Below are positions 1 through 11,383 of a DNA stretch of 64,000 nucleotides, piece by piece. Positions within the stretch are counted from its first letter, which is position 1. Each line of letters starts with the position of its first letter. A model generated the notes under the pieces. That model was not told the DNA's origin, searched no databases, and saw nothing but the letters and a program-made list of their open reading frames with translations. The translations under genes were made by a program, and so were the position numbers. Origin of the DNA: Dendrolimus kikuchii (taxonomy: Eukaryota; Arthropoda; Insecta; Lepidoptera; Lasiocampidae); the NCBI GenBank assembly GCA_019925095.2, contig CM034406.1, positions 13,116,388-13,180,387 on the forward strand, in the 5' to 3' direction.

Positions 1-2280
1 TTATTCACCAGTAATATTTTTAATAAACACGTTTTCATGTTTTCCTTCCTGATTTAAAAACTGTATTTAAAAAAAAATATATTCTTTTACAAAAATACGC
101 AAAACCTTACGGAAAATTTAGATTCATGATATTTACTTGGTCACTAGGTTTCAATGTTACCCTTCACAATGGACTAAAAATAAACTTCTTTGCTGTAAGA
201 AATCTCAATATACAAGTTATAATGAGATACATTTAGGTACAATCAGAATACAGAAATAAAACGGGAAAATTAGTGTCTGACAGCTTACTTCCAAACGACT
301 TTCATCGTTCACATTCATCCGATCGTCCCGAAAATTCAATAAAACTTAAAAAAAAGAGCAAAGAAATATTTAGAATTACAACAACAAAGTTTATATAAAA
401 AAGAAATGAAGCAAACTTGGAAAGTTTCATTTCTGGTAAATGGGTAATAAGAAACAATCTCTGACACATAAAGTGTACAAAAGTCCCAAAAACTCCCAGT
501 GAAGCGAAATTAAACAAACGTGACAGATGCTCTAAAATATGTTACTAGAGTAAAATATTCGTCACTAGAGTCGAATCGAACTATACTTTTTTTTAATGGA
601 CTTGCCTTTATGTTGTTGGACCGAAGACCTCACAACTTCATCAAATTAATATCAATTCCGACACAAAGTCAAACAAATAAACACACCGCTTTTACAAGGG
701 TTCCGTTTTAGCCAAAATGGCTACGGAACTCAAAAATATAATTTTTGTGCCAAAAAATTTTTGGTTAATTTCTCGTACTCGTAATTTTCATTTCTTATCA
801 TCATTATCTGTTTTATACTGATCATGATGACTTCAAATTGCCTTAGGTCTATATTACACAAGTTGTGTTACTGTCATGAGAATGAATACATTTACAATTT
901 ACATAAAATAATACGTTTATGTTATGTGATATTACGAAATGTTAATTAAACTATGAAATAATTATCTTCTCAAAAAGAAAGTGTTTTAGTTTTTTTCTAA
1001 GTTTGTATATTTGCATCAGACATACCCAATCAATCCGCTGCTTCTTTCGGGTTATCATATTTTTAGGGGAACAGATGCTACAATCATCGTGTTTGTGTAA
1101 GGCGGATTAGCGGGTTTCACATCTCAGTTTCATTACGTAGGTTCCATCATAATGTTCTCCTGCACTGTAGCACTATGTAATTGTAATAATAGTACAGGTT
1201 AGGTCAGAAAAATTGTCTAAGCTGCGTTTTGGTCAGGAATCAAAAACCCGTCAAAAAATGTTGCTCTGAAAAAACCACTTTATAATAAATCCTATATTTC
1301 TAGAGGACGCCACAAGTTAGTATTATTTCGCGTGTCGACACAGAAGAACATCATTGTTGGAATATCCAACAAAAAGTTTTTACATGTCTATTTGATACAG
1401 CTTAGTACTGGCCACGAAATATAGCTTATACGTAGACTTGAGAAAATGAAGAAATAATGTAATCAAGATCTGGCATAAAGGCCTAGCTGCCAAGCATAAA
1501 TGCAAAATATAATATTTTCTCTATGTATAAAAATCGCCAAATATGCACGTGTAGTTTTCATTACTAAAATATTCATCATCCGTTTAAAAAATTAACTTTA
1601 AAAAAGTGTTCTATATTCATTAGACTTAACTAATATTTTATCATTCATATAAAATTTGATTTGATGTCAAAACTTGAATCGTATTAAAACCTTCATTAAT
1701 CTCCTCATGTTATAATTAGCGTATAAACTCTAATAAAGGCCTTACTCATAATCGTTTCTTAAATTTAAAGAAACTGCTCAACAGCTGATTAGTGAAAATC
1801 TTACTCATAAACTCCTCTTTAGTCGAATATTTTGGGTACAACTTACGTTAATCATTCAAATTTCGTTTATCTGTGCTCCTCTTAGGTAAACAACAGGTAA
1901 TACACGTTTATAAGTGAAAAAAAAGATATTAATTTATTAGGGTCCGATTCTGATTTTCTTACTTAAGAGATGCCTAAACGTTTCTTAACGAAATTATTAT
2001 AAGTTAGGCCGTAAATAAACATTTTTGTCATCTTTAAAACTCTGCCTAAGATGGACAAACAATAGTATAAATACGTGATGATTTTATAACGTTTTCGCTT
2101 TTGCTAAAAGACTATAGAACCTTAATGAAGCGTCACACTTGATTTTTTACATTAATTACGCTGATCACTGTTGATGACAAGCGCCAATTACGTTTTTATA
2201 CTGACATTATTTTCGAACTACCGACTTTCAAACTTTTTGGTACTGACCACATTTGTTTATTTGACTTTTATTTTAACTAG
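1..2280. other. AT-rich non-coding stretch
   Basis: I see no exon, RNA gene or recognisable mobile element here. The open frames at 302-517 (-) and 520-711 (+) are short, lack family motifs and have the composition of random AT-rich DNA. This could be upstream intergenic DNA or an intron of the CRAL-TRIO gene whose first exon was not found. Confidence 0.5.
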
Positions 2281-2595
2281 TGGTCGCCCATTGGTCGAGA
2301 TTCGACCTTAAGGTTCTGTTGTTAAAAACTATACTTCTATAATCACAGATTTCGCCAAGGTTACACTGTTAATTTGACTTTAAGAAAACAAAAGAGTATA
2401 TAAGCGTGTGTGTGTCAAATATATGGTAGTGTGTGTAATGTTTTTTTATTGATTTAATATATTTTTTATGCATAATTAAAGAAAAAATATAGTATTTTGC
2501 ACTCCTTGTCTATATAAGCTATAGTGTGCGACATTTTATACTCGCCCGTCCGCGCAATTTTCGTAAAAAGGGGTACAAATTTTTGCTTCACGTAT
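2281..2595 (+). repeat. Interspersed repeat, copy A (inverted partner at 11.4 kb)
   Basis: About 315 bases that reappear on the opposite strand at 11384-11842. The shared landmarks run in the same order in both: a TTCGACC start, an AGTATATA.GCGTGTGT stretch, an AATGTTTTTTATTGATTTAAT stretch, a CCGTCCGCGCAATTTTCG block and a GCTTCACGTAT end. Similarity stops abruptly after GCTTCACGTAT, which marks one boundary. No protein is encoded. It is probably a non-autonomous element; the class is unknown. Confidence 0.7.
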
Positions 2596-2715
2596 TAACA
2601 TATAAATGACATAATTTAAATCTAACTTAAATTATTCTCTTTATGTAAATTTGCCTCTAAAGTAAGATCCATTATTAGCTTATATGTTTATTATAACTGC
2701 TTACGTTTTTATTTG

Positions 2716-2830
2716 ATTTTTATTCCGATGTTTCGGTCTACTGAAAAGTGGCTGAAATGTTGGAATAAAATCACATAAAATACCGCGCCGAAAACCGTTA
2801 AAACGTAGTTTTACTACGCGAAAACCTAAA
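2716..2830 (+). mobile_element. Penelope-like element end with hammerhead-like motif
   Basis: This segment shares its 3' part, ATAAAATxxCCGCGC followed by AAAACCGTTAAAACGTAG and TTTTA, with the end of the Penelope-like copy at 40.67-41.48 kb. Just before it lies a GATG, a degenerate hairpin and GAAA order (2727-2760) resembling the hammerhead ribozyme motifs known in the terminal repeats of Penelope-like elements. The stem has mismatches, so catalytic activity is doubtful. No ORF remains. Confidence 0.5.
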
Positions 2831-3776
2831 AGAAATTACTAAGCTAATGTGGTGTTGTAAAATGTATCGATTTTAAATATACTGTGACGAATTTTAAATA
2901 TATTGTGTAAAGCTGTGTGATCTTTATTAAATGAATAAATGACAAGCTTAAGTTTTTTTTGTCCGCAAGGTGTCACTTCTGTCGGCTAATAATAAAATTA
3001 TAAGATCGTGTTTTATTTTTTTTCTTACTACAAGTAGTACGAAACATGTGTCTGACAACCATGGTATCATAGACCAAGGTTAGTACCTATGTTTTAATAT
3101 TAGGTTATGTAAAAATTTAATCACTCGTAAGGTAAATGAACCGTTAGTAATACATAGAAATCGAAAGTCAAAACCATTGAGACACTTTTTATCATCTTAC
3201 AAAACGCCAAAAACCCCATACATATTGTATGCGAATAGCAAGTTATGACGTCATAATTTAAATAAGCCAAATTACAAACTAACATTTTTTAATATGATAT
3301 GTTAAAAGTAAGATGTAATATCATATTTTAGTGCCTGCTCTTTTAAATGAAATATAATTCTTCGAATGAAAAGACATGTTACAGCATTGTCGGTTTAGTT
3401 AAAAATTTGATTTTTTTTTTCGCCTTCCTTCGCCTTAGTTCAGGGCAGAGATCGTTTTTTATCTTTTGTATTTTTATTTATTCTTTTCTTATGTCTACTA
3501 TTCGAGGGGTAAATAAATGTGAGCATGGATACTTTATTTTGTCTTTTTCTTCCTTTTCTCTTTTATCTTTTTTCCTTTTGTCTAATACATTTACAATCTA
3601 TTCTATCCTACTTGCTATTTATATCTATTTCTTAAAATCTAGTCCTACAGTTTTTTGTCCCTATACTATGTTAACTAATATATACTTGTTATATATTGGC
3701 AACATTTTACTAGCATTTGTTTCGTTTTATTACTCTTTCTACAATTTTGATCGCATACCGTATAGTCTTTGATTTT

Positions 3777-3987
3777 TCATTTTTTCATTAATTCCGCAAT
3801 ATTGTCTTGTGTGACGTCCACGTCCAGGGTGCTGGCCAAGTTGTAGCGCTCTCTCGTGTAAAGGCGGCATTCGAAGAGGGCATGTAGGGGGGTTTCTGGT
3901 ATTCCGGGTTCACAGGGACACGAGGGGTCCTCCTTCAACTTGAAGCGAGCCAAGTATCCAGAAATTAAGTAATGGTCCTATTTTTAT
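3777..3987 (-). pseudogene. Non-LTR retrotransposon reverse-transcriptase C-terminus (I/R1-like)
   Basis: Read on the minus strand, about 65 codons end in TGA at 3777-3779. They give HYLISGYLARFKLKEDP, then a zinc-knuckle-like pattern CPC...HALFEC and RERYNL. That order, YLxRFKxK, CxC, H, C, is typical of the C-terminal end of reverse transcriptases of I, R1 and Jockey-type non-LTR retrotransposons. The frame is closed upstream, so this is a 5'-truncated dead fragment. The T-rich sequence at 3347-3770 would be its A-rich 3' tail region. Confidence 0.75.
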
Positions 3988-4549
3988 CAAAATGACCACA
4001 GAGCCCTAATAAGATGGTGAATATAATTTTTATTATTGTAAACAAAACGACCAAGCAGCTAAAGCTAAACGAAGCGTGAATGGTTATTGGGTTAACACCC
4101 GCTCGTCGCAACTGGGTTGGCTAATTAAGCTTTCATAGTCGGTTTACTTGAAAATTTGAGGCTGAGTAATGCTTCGTGATTTTTCAGACCATATGCTTGC
4201 CTAAGCATTTTTTAAATTGCGTACATATATATATATATTTTCTTACAAATAAAATTTCATATTTCTTTGTATAGTGGGTTGCAGCAATTTTGATATTTAC
4301 CTTTTTGGTATATATATCTGTTACTAGTCCGGTATACGTCTTATTATACTATACTAGTTTATTGCGTATATTTTAAGTATTTTTGTCGTTTGCTTATGAA
4401 ATTAGTGCGTACTCTGTTTGCCAATCGCGTTCGTGGAACTTGCTAACAATCGGTCGATAGTTCTATTGTTGAAATCGTTCGAAATATCCCTGAACTGTGT
4501 AGTTTTTGTACGTATCGTAAGTATTGTAGAAATTGTTAGGGTTCCTCCT

Positions 4550-4800
4550 AATGTGCATATTGTCACAATTACCACGTGCTAACAACGGCGAAGGAAAAAC
4601 ATCGTAAAGCAACCTCCACATCGAGATAACCGATGTGTCACACCTGCCAAGACGCCTTGGGCAAGCGTGCCGGGTATACTGTCCGTTACCCCTATAATGG
4701 GAGGCCCGAGCCCAGCAGTGGGACATTTATGGGTTGTTATATTGTTATTGCAGGTAGCAGGAAATTGTATTCTTTCTCCGTTTCTGCACGGATATAAATG
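4550..4800 (+). repeat. Lepidopteran-type retroelement 3' fragment plus SINE-like scrap
   Basis: The segment contains GGAAAAACATCGTAAAG, a CACACCTGCC region and GGGAGGCCCGAGCCCAGCAG followed by TGGGACATTTATGGG and an ATT-type tail. This order is common in lepidopteran non-LTR retroelement 3' ends. A second, more decayed copy lies at 54515-54700. Immediately after the tail, 4757-4794 matches the 5' end of the SINE-like family described at 23164-23478. The overlapping reading frames at 4463-4968 are incidental. Confidence 0.7.
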
Positions 4801-5730
4801 GGGATACGCGAATAGGATAAAGGGTAAATGGAATGTAATTGGAGGATCAGACAGCAAGAATGGGATATGGAATAGATAAGAATGGGATAGGAGAATGGAA
4901 TAGGGGGAAGGGGAAGTGTGCCATCGGAACTCACTCATAGCACAAAACACGACGGCTAACCGTTTCACATCGATATTCTGTGAGAGCGTGGTATTATACC
5001 GATCGATCCAGCCCTAACAATAAAAGCTGAAATTATGATTCCAGCATGAGTCGAAAAAGATTTTTAAATAAAATTAGTTTTAACAAGATACGTTTAGTAG
5101 TTTTTGAGATAGCGAATATAATATTTAATTTAATGCTGTTAGTGGTTTCGTTGCCAAATGAAACAAAACGGTCTGACGACCTTTAAAAATCTCTTCACTA
5201 CGTATATAAAAAAATGTGTCTCATTATTTTTATACGCTTCATAATTTGTAAGCCAGTGTTAAATCGATGATGTGCTCGAGGATCATGCTCGCTCACCTTG
5301 AAGTTACCCATTACCATGTGAATCAAAGATATCTTGATGATTAAAAAAAACCGTAATTAATGTTCATAAGTTTTTATTCTAAGTTCTGATGAATATAACT
5401 TTATGAAGGTTAAATAATGTTTTTTATATTTAATTATAATATATTTTATTGGAAATATTATATTTTTAAGGAGAAGTCGCAGAAATTTTTTTATGATAAT
5501 AAATTTCTCTTTGTCATATAAAAATAACACTATTACTTTTATGTTCTGTTAGCTGCAATTCGATGGATTCTGAGAAAACTTGTATGAACGATCTATTAAA
5601 AAAAATATTATCATATTATTTCGGTCCAAATTGGACCTATGTTTAATCTTCGGTCTTATTGACTCTCTAATCTGTCCTGCACACTGTAATATATTCGTAT
5701 CTCATTCTTTCTCAGGCCTATTCTTATAGA

Positions 5731-6290
5731 TTTATGTGTTTATCGCTTTATAGTGTCACTTTTTCGTTTGATCGAGTTTCAAATCACAACGATTCTAAAG
5801 AAGTTTCACTTCTTCAAAAAATAGAAACAGAGATAAAACAATAAAAAAAATTGTGTGTGTGCAGTTCACACACAGTAGAAGTAAAACTTCAGAGAATATA
5901 CTCACAGTAATTATCTCTAACTTTTATATTAATATTAATATAAATATAATTCCTTTAGCCTATATCCGTCAACATATTATAATTCAAAAACGTCAATCTA
6001 AGTTACACTTTAAATCACTAATATAAAGTTTTAAAATTCAATGCACTATTACGCACAATTTCATTTAATCTACGTATAAAAGAATATCTGCCTTAAGACT
6101 ATACAGATAGAGCTAAAATTCATTTGAAATCTTTTAAGTTTTATTTAAATTGAAAATTAATGCTAACGGGTAAAGAGAAATGTGTTTTATTTCGAATTAA
6201 ATAAGCTTTAATTTATGTGTTTATCTCTTTTTAGTGTCTCTTTTTCGATTCATCGATTTTCAAATCACAACAATTCTAAAGAAGTTTCAC
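5731..6290. repeat. Direct repeat pair, about 80 bases each
   Basis: 5731-5810 and 6212-6290 are two similar copies in the same orientation. Both start TTTATGTGTTTATC and contain CAAATCACAAC followed by ATTCTAAAGAAGTTTCAC. They are separated by about 400 AT-rich bases without coding potential. They might be remnants of element ends or a local duplication upstream of the CRAL-TRIO exons. Confidence 0.6.
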
Positions 6291-6519
6291 TACAAAATGT
6301 AGCGTGTAATAAAAACTTGCGAAATGGTGTAAATAGAGTAGAAATAATAATATTTTTTTAAATTATAGGCATGTTATATCTCAATGATTATAGGTATGAC
6401 TTAAAAAAAATGTTCTTTATCTAAACTATGTAAGTTATTAAAATAAAGTACTATAGAATAAGATGTTTAAGTAAAAGTGAATTTTGTCGATACAAACTGG
6501 GAATGTTTCTATATTTCAG

Positions 6520-6711
6520 GATGAAAAGTCAGCCCCATTTGCCGTACGTGTCAGACGAGTACCTATACTTGTTTCTTCACTCCAACTACTTCAAAGTGAA
6601 AGAGACGAAGGATACCATAGAAAACTACTTCACACTACGCGCGAACACACCAGATTTATTCACCAACCGAGATCCACTTGCCCCGAAGAACAAACAAATC
6701 TTGGATATAAC
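6520..6711 (+). CDS. CRAL-TRIO lipid-binding protein, internal exon 1 of 3 found
   Basis: The exon follows a TATATTTCAG acceptor, starts with one base completing a codon, then reads MKSQPHLPYVSDEYLYLFLH and continues through a TIENYFTLR segment to an ACGTGAGT donor. QPHL.....D.YL..FL....F....K.TI..Y is the CRAL-TRIO N-terminal helical domain that precedes the SEC14-like lipid pocket in alpha-tocopherol transfer and cellular retinaldehyde binding proteins. The Met at 6521 is internal: family members have some 30-40 residues before this point and the exon has a clear acceptor, so a 5' exon is missing. It leaves in phase 2 and joins 8489. The family carries hydrophobic ligands in the cytoplasm; the ligand here is unknown. 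Confidence 0.88.
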
Positions 6712-6744
6712 GTGAGTTGTAAATTTTAATTAGGTATAAGGTCA

Positions 6745-7318
6745 TAGCTCATTAAAGCCAACCGGTACCGAACCGGTAGCAAATCTCCTCATAGGCTGTT
6801 GGCACGCGGATGGCGATTGAACCATTCGGCGAAAACCTGTTGCAAAATTCGCGTATCCGTATCTGTGCAGGAACGGAGAAAGAACACAATTTCCTGCGGT
6901 CGGGCGGCCTGTCGTAAGTGGCGACAAAACAACCCACAGCCAGGTGGTAGGATATTTGCTCGACTGGATGGCTACCGCCCTTGGTCTAGAGTATACCACC
7001 ATAATAACCTTGAGTTGTGTTCCGGCATTAGTGACCAGGTTCCAGTCTCCGTTAAGAGAGCAGCAGCGCATTAGTAGCACCTTTGTTGTTGCAAATGTCC
7101 ATAGGCGATAGTGACCGCTTTCCATCAAGTGGGCCGTCTGCCTGTATGTTGAACTTCTGCAATAAAAAAAAAGTATAAATATAGTACCAATCGCTGACAG
7201 ACTACTTAGATTACACGAGCTTCATTTGTTAGCTACGCGAGGTTCACATACTGACAACACGGCGTCCACCCGTGGATGGCGGTGGTTGTTAGGTGGCAGG
7301 TGGTTCTAATGAGCTATA
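6745..7318. repeat. Possible MITE with short inverted ends, carrying a SINE-like copy
   Basis: ATAGCTCATTA near 6744 and its reverse complement TAATGAGCTAT ending near 7317 face each other across about 570 bases in the first CRAL-TRIO intron. The SINE-like copy (about 6855-7169, minus) lies inside. An 11-base match could be chance in AT-rich DNA, so the assignment as a DNA element is tentative. Confidence 0.35.
6855..7169 (-). mobile_element. SINE-like element copy
   Basis: A near full-length copy of the family described at 23164-23478, in minus-type orientation: the TGCAGGAACGGAGAAAG end is at the left and GCAATAAAAAAAAA at the right. The open frames at 6742-7128 (-) and 6799-7074 (+) are shadows of this repeat. 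It lies in the intron between the first and second CRAL-TRIO exons found here. Confidence 0.8.
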
Positions 7319-7639
7319 AACTCATAATTATCACTTGCAAGAACACCATGACAAACAGAATGCAAAATTAATGCAGTTAACTCCCTAGCTAAATTGCAAC
7401 GGCTATGGTTCACAAATGCTTGCTGCATAGTTAATTGGCCGAATTTGAGTTGAGTTTGTGTAATTAAATGCATGCTTAACCGTAAATGACTATACTTCTT
7501 ATTTTGGATGATACATTAACCTGATATTAAGCGGTTCATTTCAGTCTTTCAATTGGGATGAAAAGTAACACAGATTATATTACATTAAATTTGCTATCAA
7601 TCAGTGAAACAACCGCACTGGAATTTGATTTCTTTTCAA

Positions 7640-7800
7640 TCTGACCATTTTAAACCACTCCTAGAAAAAAATCCCAGGATAATAAGTAGCGCAGATTTTA
7701 GGTCTAAGAATTAGCTGTCCATGAGCGATAACTGCATCGAAATTGGTCCAGTAGTTTTTACGTGAATCCCGAACAAACAGAGAAGAAAACTAAAAGAAGT
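7640..7800 (+). repeat. Helitron-like or related repeat end fragment
   Basis: The order GATAACTGCATCGAAATTGG, TCCAGTAGTTTTTACGTGAA and CCGAACAAACAGAG resembles the 3' portion of common lepidopteran non-autonomous elements that read AAATCCGTTCAGTAGTTTTT...ACAAACA. There is no coding content. The call rests on pattern memory only. Confidence 0.35.
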
Positions 7801-8488
7801 TGCATCGTGTTCTCCATCGTTTATATAGTGTATTCCAGTTGTGTCTTTTTAAATATCTTCAATGTACAGATACGACATTTTTACAATTTTATAACATTAT
7901 ATAAAAGAGATTTCGATAACATACCCATGTTATCAAAATGTACGAGTAAATGTGCAGAGACGACGGTAATCAATATCGTACAGGTGGATGTGAAGAGATT
8001 TAAATAGGTATAGTTATACAAATAAATAAATAGGTTTTATGTTGTATACATAATATGGATTGACGTCTTATAGGCCGACGAGATGTTTGACCTCGTAAAG
8101 GTTTATACTAGTGGTAGATAATATTTTACAAAATATGTCGGAAGACAAAGCAATAGGGGAACGCGGATTCCTAAATGGAAATTTATAACCCTTGCGAGAC
8201 TTAATACTAAATTAATAATCTTTTTAGTTCTTCACCTATCACACAAGTATTAAGTAAGACATATAAAAATCTTATCAGGCAATATTATTAGGGCAAAGGT
8301 AACAGACAATCGTTAAGGTGGTGACAACTTTTATAATTACCACATTAAAAAGAAAAGAAAAATGTAATATAAGTAATGTTCACCATATTTTGAAAATTAG
8401 CAAGTGACTTGCTGATTGCATGATGATGATGGAGTTTGTATGGACGGATAAATTTGTATGCATTAAAATAGGTTTTATTACTTTTCAG

Positions 8489-8741
8489 ACAAATGGTAGC
8501 TCTTCCAAACAAGACAGAGGAAGGCTATCACGTCCTATTATACCGACTATCAGAATATGACTATAGCAAGCTAAATTTCGCGGACGCAGTTCGTGTTTTC
8601 TGCATGTTTAATGACGTGAAACTCTCTGAGGACCGGATATCGGATGGTTACGTTGTCATCTTTGACATGAAAGGCTGCAGCCTTGGTCATTTGACCAGGG
8701 TAACCTTGCCAGCTCTTAGGGCCTTTATGCATTATATTCAG
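8489..8741 (+). CDS. CRAL-TRIO lipid-binding protein, exon 2 of 3 found
   Basis: Bounded by a TTACTTTTCAG acceptor and a CAGGTACGT donor, and in phase with both neighbours. It encodes the start of the CRAL-TRIO/SEC14 domain: YHVLLYRLSEYDYSKLNF, then a D.V.L.ED....GYVVIFDMKGCSLGH strand-helix region. G-x-V-V-I-F-D-x-x-G is the central beta strand and loop that line the lipid pocket. The ATG at 8493 is two codons into the exon and is not a start. Exon size and position match the usual gene structure for this insect family. Confidence 0.9.
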
Positions 8742-9489
8742 GTACGTACTTTAGTTTTATATTTTATTGCTCTATTCATCTTCCGCATTACACGTATGTC
8801 TAGAAGTTGATTACTAGGCATTTTTTTAAAAGGCCCTTCAAGCCCGTCGTCACACGTAACATTGTCAGGGACCATATTACCTATAGATCTTTTTAGAATT
8901 ATGTATGTATTTTTTTCTAATTCTCTTAACAACTACTCTTGTGCGTTTTTTGAAGTTAGTTCTTCTTACGTCTATGTTTATTTACAAATTCTTGTAATTA
9001 ATGAAGCATATTGGAATATACTTAACATAATATATCTACTTATAACTAGCTATCAAACCATTAAATAGAAGGTTCCATATCATAATGTCAATATGTACAA
9101 TATTATTCTATCAGCTTTTAAACATCCCACTGTTGGGTTTTAGTTCGGTTTCCTATTTTAGAGCGTTTGTCAGGTTTCACAGTGATTTTGATTTTCGTCA
9201 GCACGTAGAATTTTAATTACTAATCGTTACTTGCTCTTCGGTTAGTATTTGAACTCATATCCTTTAAATGAGACGCGCTAATATTGTAACCACGCTACCA
9301 CTGTTTTTAATGTATGTCATTGTTTAGTAATGATTTTTGTTCAGTAATTCACATATTATGTTATTTTTTTTCATTAGAACCACTTTAATTATAGTAAAAA
9401 TTACTTGATTCAAAATGTAAAGTAAAATTAAAGACACACTTTCATGTAAATAATTATGATGTATAATTAAAAAAATATTTATTTTCCAG

Positions 9490-9849
9490 AATGCGCATCC
9501 CTGTCGACTTAAGAAGATCCATGTAGTACATACCGTATCATTTATCAACCAAGTCATGTGTCTTGTTAAACCACTAATCCATTCAAATTTGCTCAATCTT
9601 GTCAACTTCTCTTCTGAGGGTCCAGAGTCAGTGGTCGACAAGAAACTTCTTCCAGAAGATTTCGGAGGTCCTTTAGCCCCAGTGAAGCAATTACACGAAG
9701 AACAAAGAAAGAACTTGGAACAAAATTATAGAGATTGGTTGATCGAGGCGGAAATATTTAAAGCCGATGAAAAGAAGAGAATTAAGAAACCAAGTCGAGG
9801 AATGTTTGCTAGTTTTACCAGCAGTTTTAAGAGTTTAGATATTGATTAA
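9490..9849 (+). CDS. CRAL-TRIO lipid-binding protein, last exon
   Basis: Starts after TTATTTTCCAG and ends at TAA 9847-9849. It reads NAHPCRLKKIHVVHTVSFIN, then a LVKPLIHSNLLNLVNF helix and LLPEDFGGPLAPVKQLHEE. The P-E-[DE]-[YF]-G-G motif near the end of the domain is a family signature. The lysine-rich tail ends SLDID. The three exons join to 267 residues, against about 290-310 for the family, so only the N-terminus is missing. Many insect paralogs of this family exist, so I give no gene symbol. Candidate poly(A) signals lie at 10840 and near 10965. Confidence 0.9.
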   Translation, partial: NAHPCRLKKIHVVHTVSFINQVMCLVKPLIHSNLLNLVNFSSEGPESVVDKKLLPEDFGGPLAPVKQLHEEQRKNLEQNYRDWLIEAEIFKADEKKRIKKPSRGMFASFTSSFKSLDID

Positions 9850-9921
9850 TTCATATTATGCTTAATAGAACTGATAACGCGCGTGGGACCTGATGTTTCA
9901 TTCTTCACTTTTGTTAAGTAA

Positions 9922-10368
9922 TATTTCTTGGTCCTTGTCTTTAAGGATATCCAATTTTACTTAAATATAAGACTGGATATTGATTTGTCAATTTACCGTA
10001 TTGAAAATACTTTAGGTGCTATCCAATATCTATGTCCATATATGTCTCCAAAATGTATGTCTGTTTTAACTGCGCTATCAACGACTTATTACGTAAAATC
10101 CGTTACTGCACACTTTTCTGAACTTAGTTTAGAATATATTAATATTTATAGATTTGAATTCTTAATTCGCACAAGCATTGAGAAATTGGTTTATACTTTG
10201 AGTATAAATAAGTTTGCCAAATATAAAACAGACAAATTATTATATACAAACTTACTAGACGATCGGGTTGAAAAATTTACAACGCGCGAAATGGAAAACA
10301 TTCAAAGAGCTGATTCAAACATTTACGATTTAGCTGATTCAGCGTTAATAACAATGTCACTGTAATGA
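9922..10368 (+). other. Open frame in the CRAL-TRIO 3' region, unassigned
   Basis: There are 148 codons without a stop between TAA at 9919 and TAA near 10363, starting from a non-ATG codon. The translation includes YLCPYMSPKCMSVLTAL and FTTREMENIQRADSNIYDL, which look more protein-like than most AT-rich noise. I recognise no family. It may be 3' UTR of the CRAL-TRIO gene, a decayed transposon protein or chance. There is no intron signal or start codon context that would support a separate gene. Confidence 0.25.
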
Positions 10369-10369
10369 G

Positions 10370-11383
10370 CAAAAATCTACTTTCTCTCAGTTAAAATTAA
10401 AAATATTTAATTTGAAACATGTTCTACTTTGTCATCCTTAATAACTTTATGGAAAGTTATTTACTCTGTAACTATAAACTGCACTCAGTTGATTGTCGTT
10501 GTAGCATTCTAGATTCTACAGCAACGAAGATATTTAATTTGGGTCGCGTTATAGTAAATAGACAGCGGAAAGTCAGAATCAATTGGAATACTTTTTATCA
10601 TCTTACAATCGTCGTAGCCTCATAGAACTGGTTTTAACAAATTTATGACATCATAAGTTTGTACAAGTAAAAGGAGTGAACAAATTAATTGTTGTTTAAA
10701 TAGTAATTAAAATTATTGATATCATTATTATTTTACAAAGTAAGATGATAAGATGTTATTTTAATGCATATTCTTTAACATGTAAACAATGTAGGATTTA
10801 TTGCAAGACGTGTCCATTTCCCTATTCTTTAAAAATTGTAATAAACATATTAAATTTTGCTTGTATTAAATATTTTATAGTGCGAACGTGTGTAGTTAGT
10901 TACCAAAATGTTTTGTAAACAGAGTTATTAGATATAATTTTATATCCAAATATTTCTAGATTTAAATAAAAATGCTAAGCAATCGTACTTACATATTTAC
11001 GAATAAATAAAAATAAGGGGATCTCAGGGACATTCCTTCAATTAGATTTAGTTGCAGTGCTGCGAACTTATTAAAACTGTAGGCTGCGTCAAAGTTGGTT
11101 AAGTAGCATTAATTTCTTGCGTTCTTAAAGTTATCGGAATTTAGTGTCGGTTCTGCCAACGTAATCCTCAATCTTCTTGTAATATACTAAAATAATCTCA
11201 AAATATGTTGTACTAAATATTTTTTTTACTAAATCACTCCAAACTGCGCTCACTTGTCATACGTACTACACAAAAAAGCGGAAGCGTTTTAACCGCAAAA
11301 TGCAAACTTTCCATCGGAACCGGAAATCTTTCTGAGATTAACAATCTTACTATAGTAATAAAACTAGAAATACAATCTATATA
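10370..11383. other. AT-rich 3' flank of the CRAL-TRIO gene
   Basis: Apart from possible poly(A) signals (AATAAA at 10840-10845, near 10965 and near 11005), I see no gene or clear repeat here. Confidence 0.5.

Noticed and set aside
3347..3772. 141-codon plus-strand hydrophobic frame
   Set aside because: T-rich, almost all F/L/I/S/Y, and it is the reverse complement of the A-rich region beyond a retrotransposon ORF end.
6521..6523. ATG at the first full codon of the first CRAL-TRIO exon found, as start codon
   Set aside because: A polypyrimidine-AG acceptor abuts it and the family has an additional N-terminal region, so it is an internal Met.
6742..7128. 128-codon minus-strand frame with W- and R-rich sequence
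   Set aside because: It is the translation of the SINE-like repeat; the same pseudo-protein (MESGHYRLWTFAT type) recurs at 12004, 23160, 33840 and 42148.
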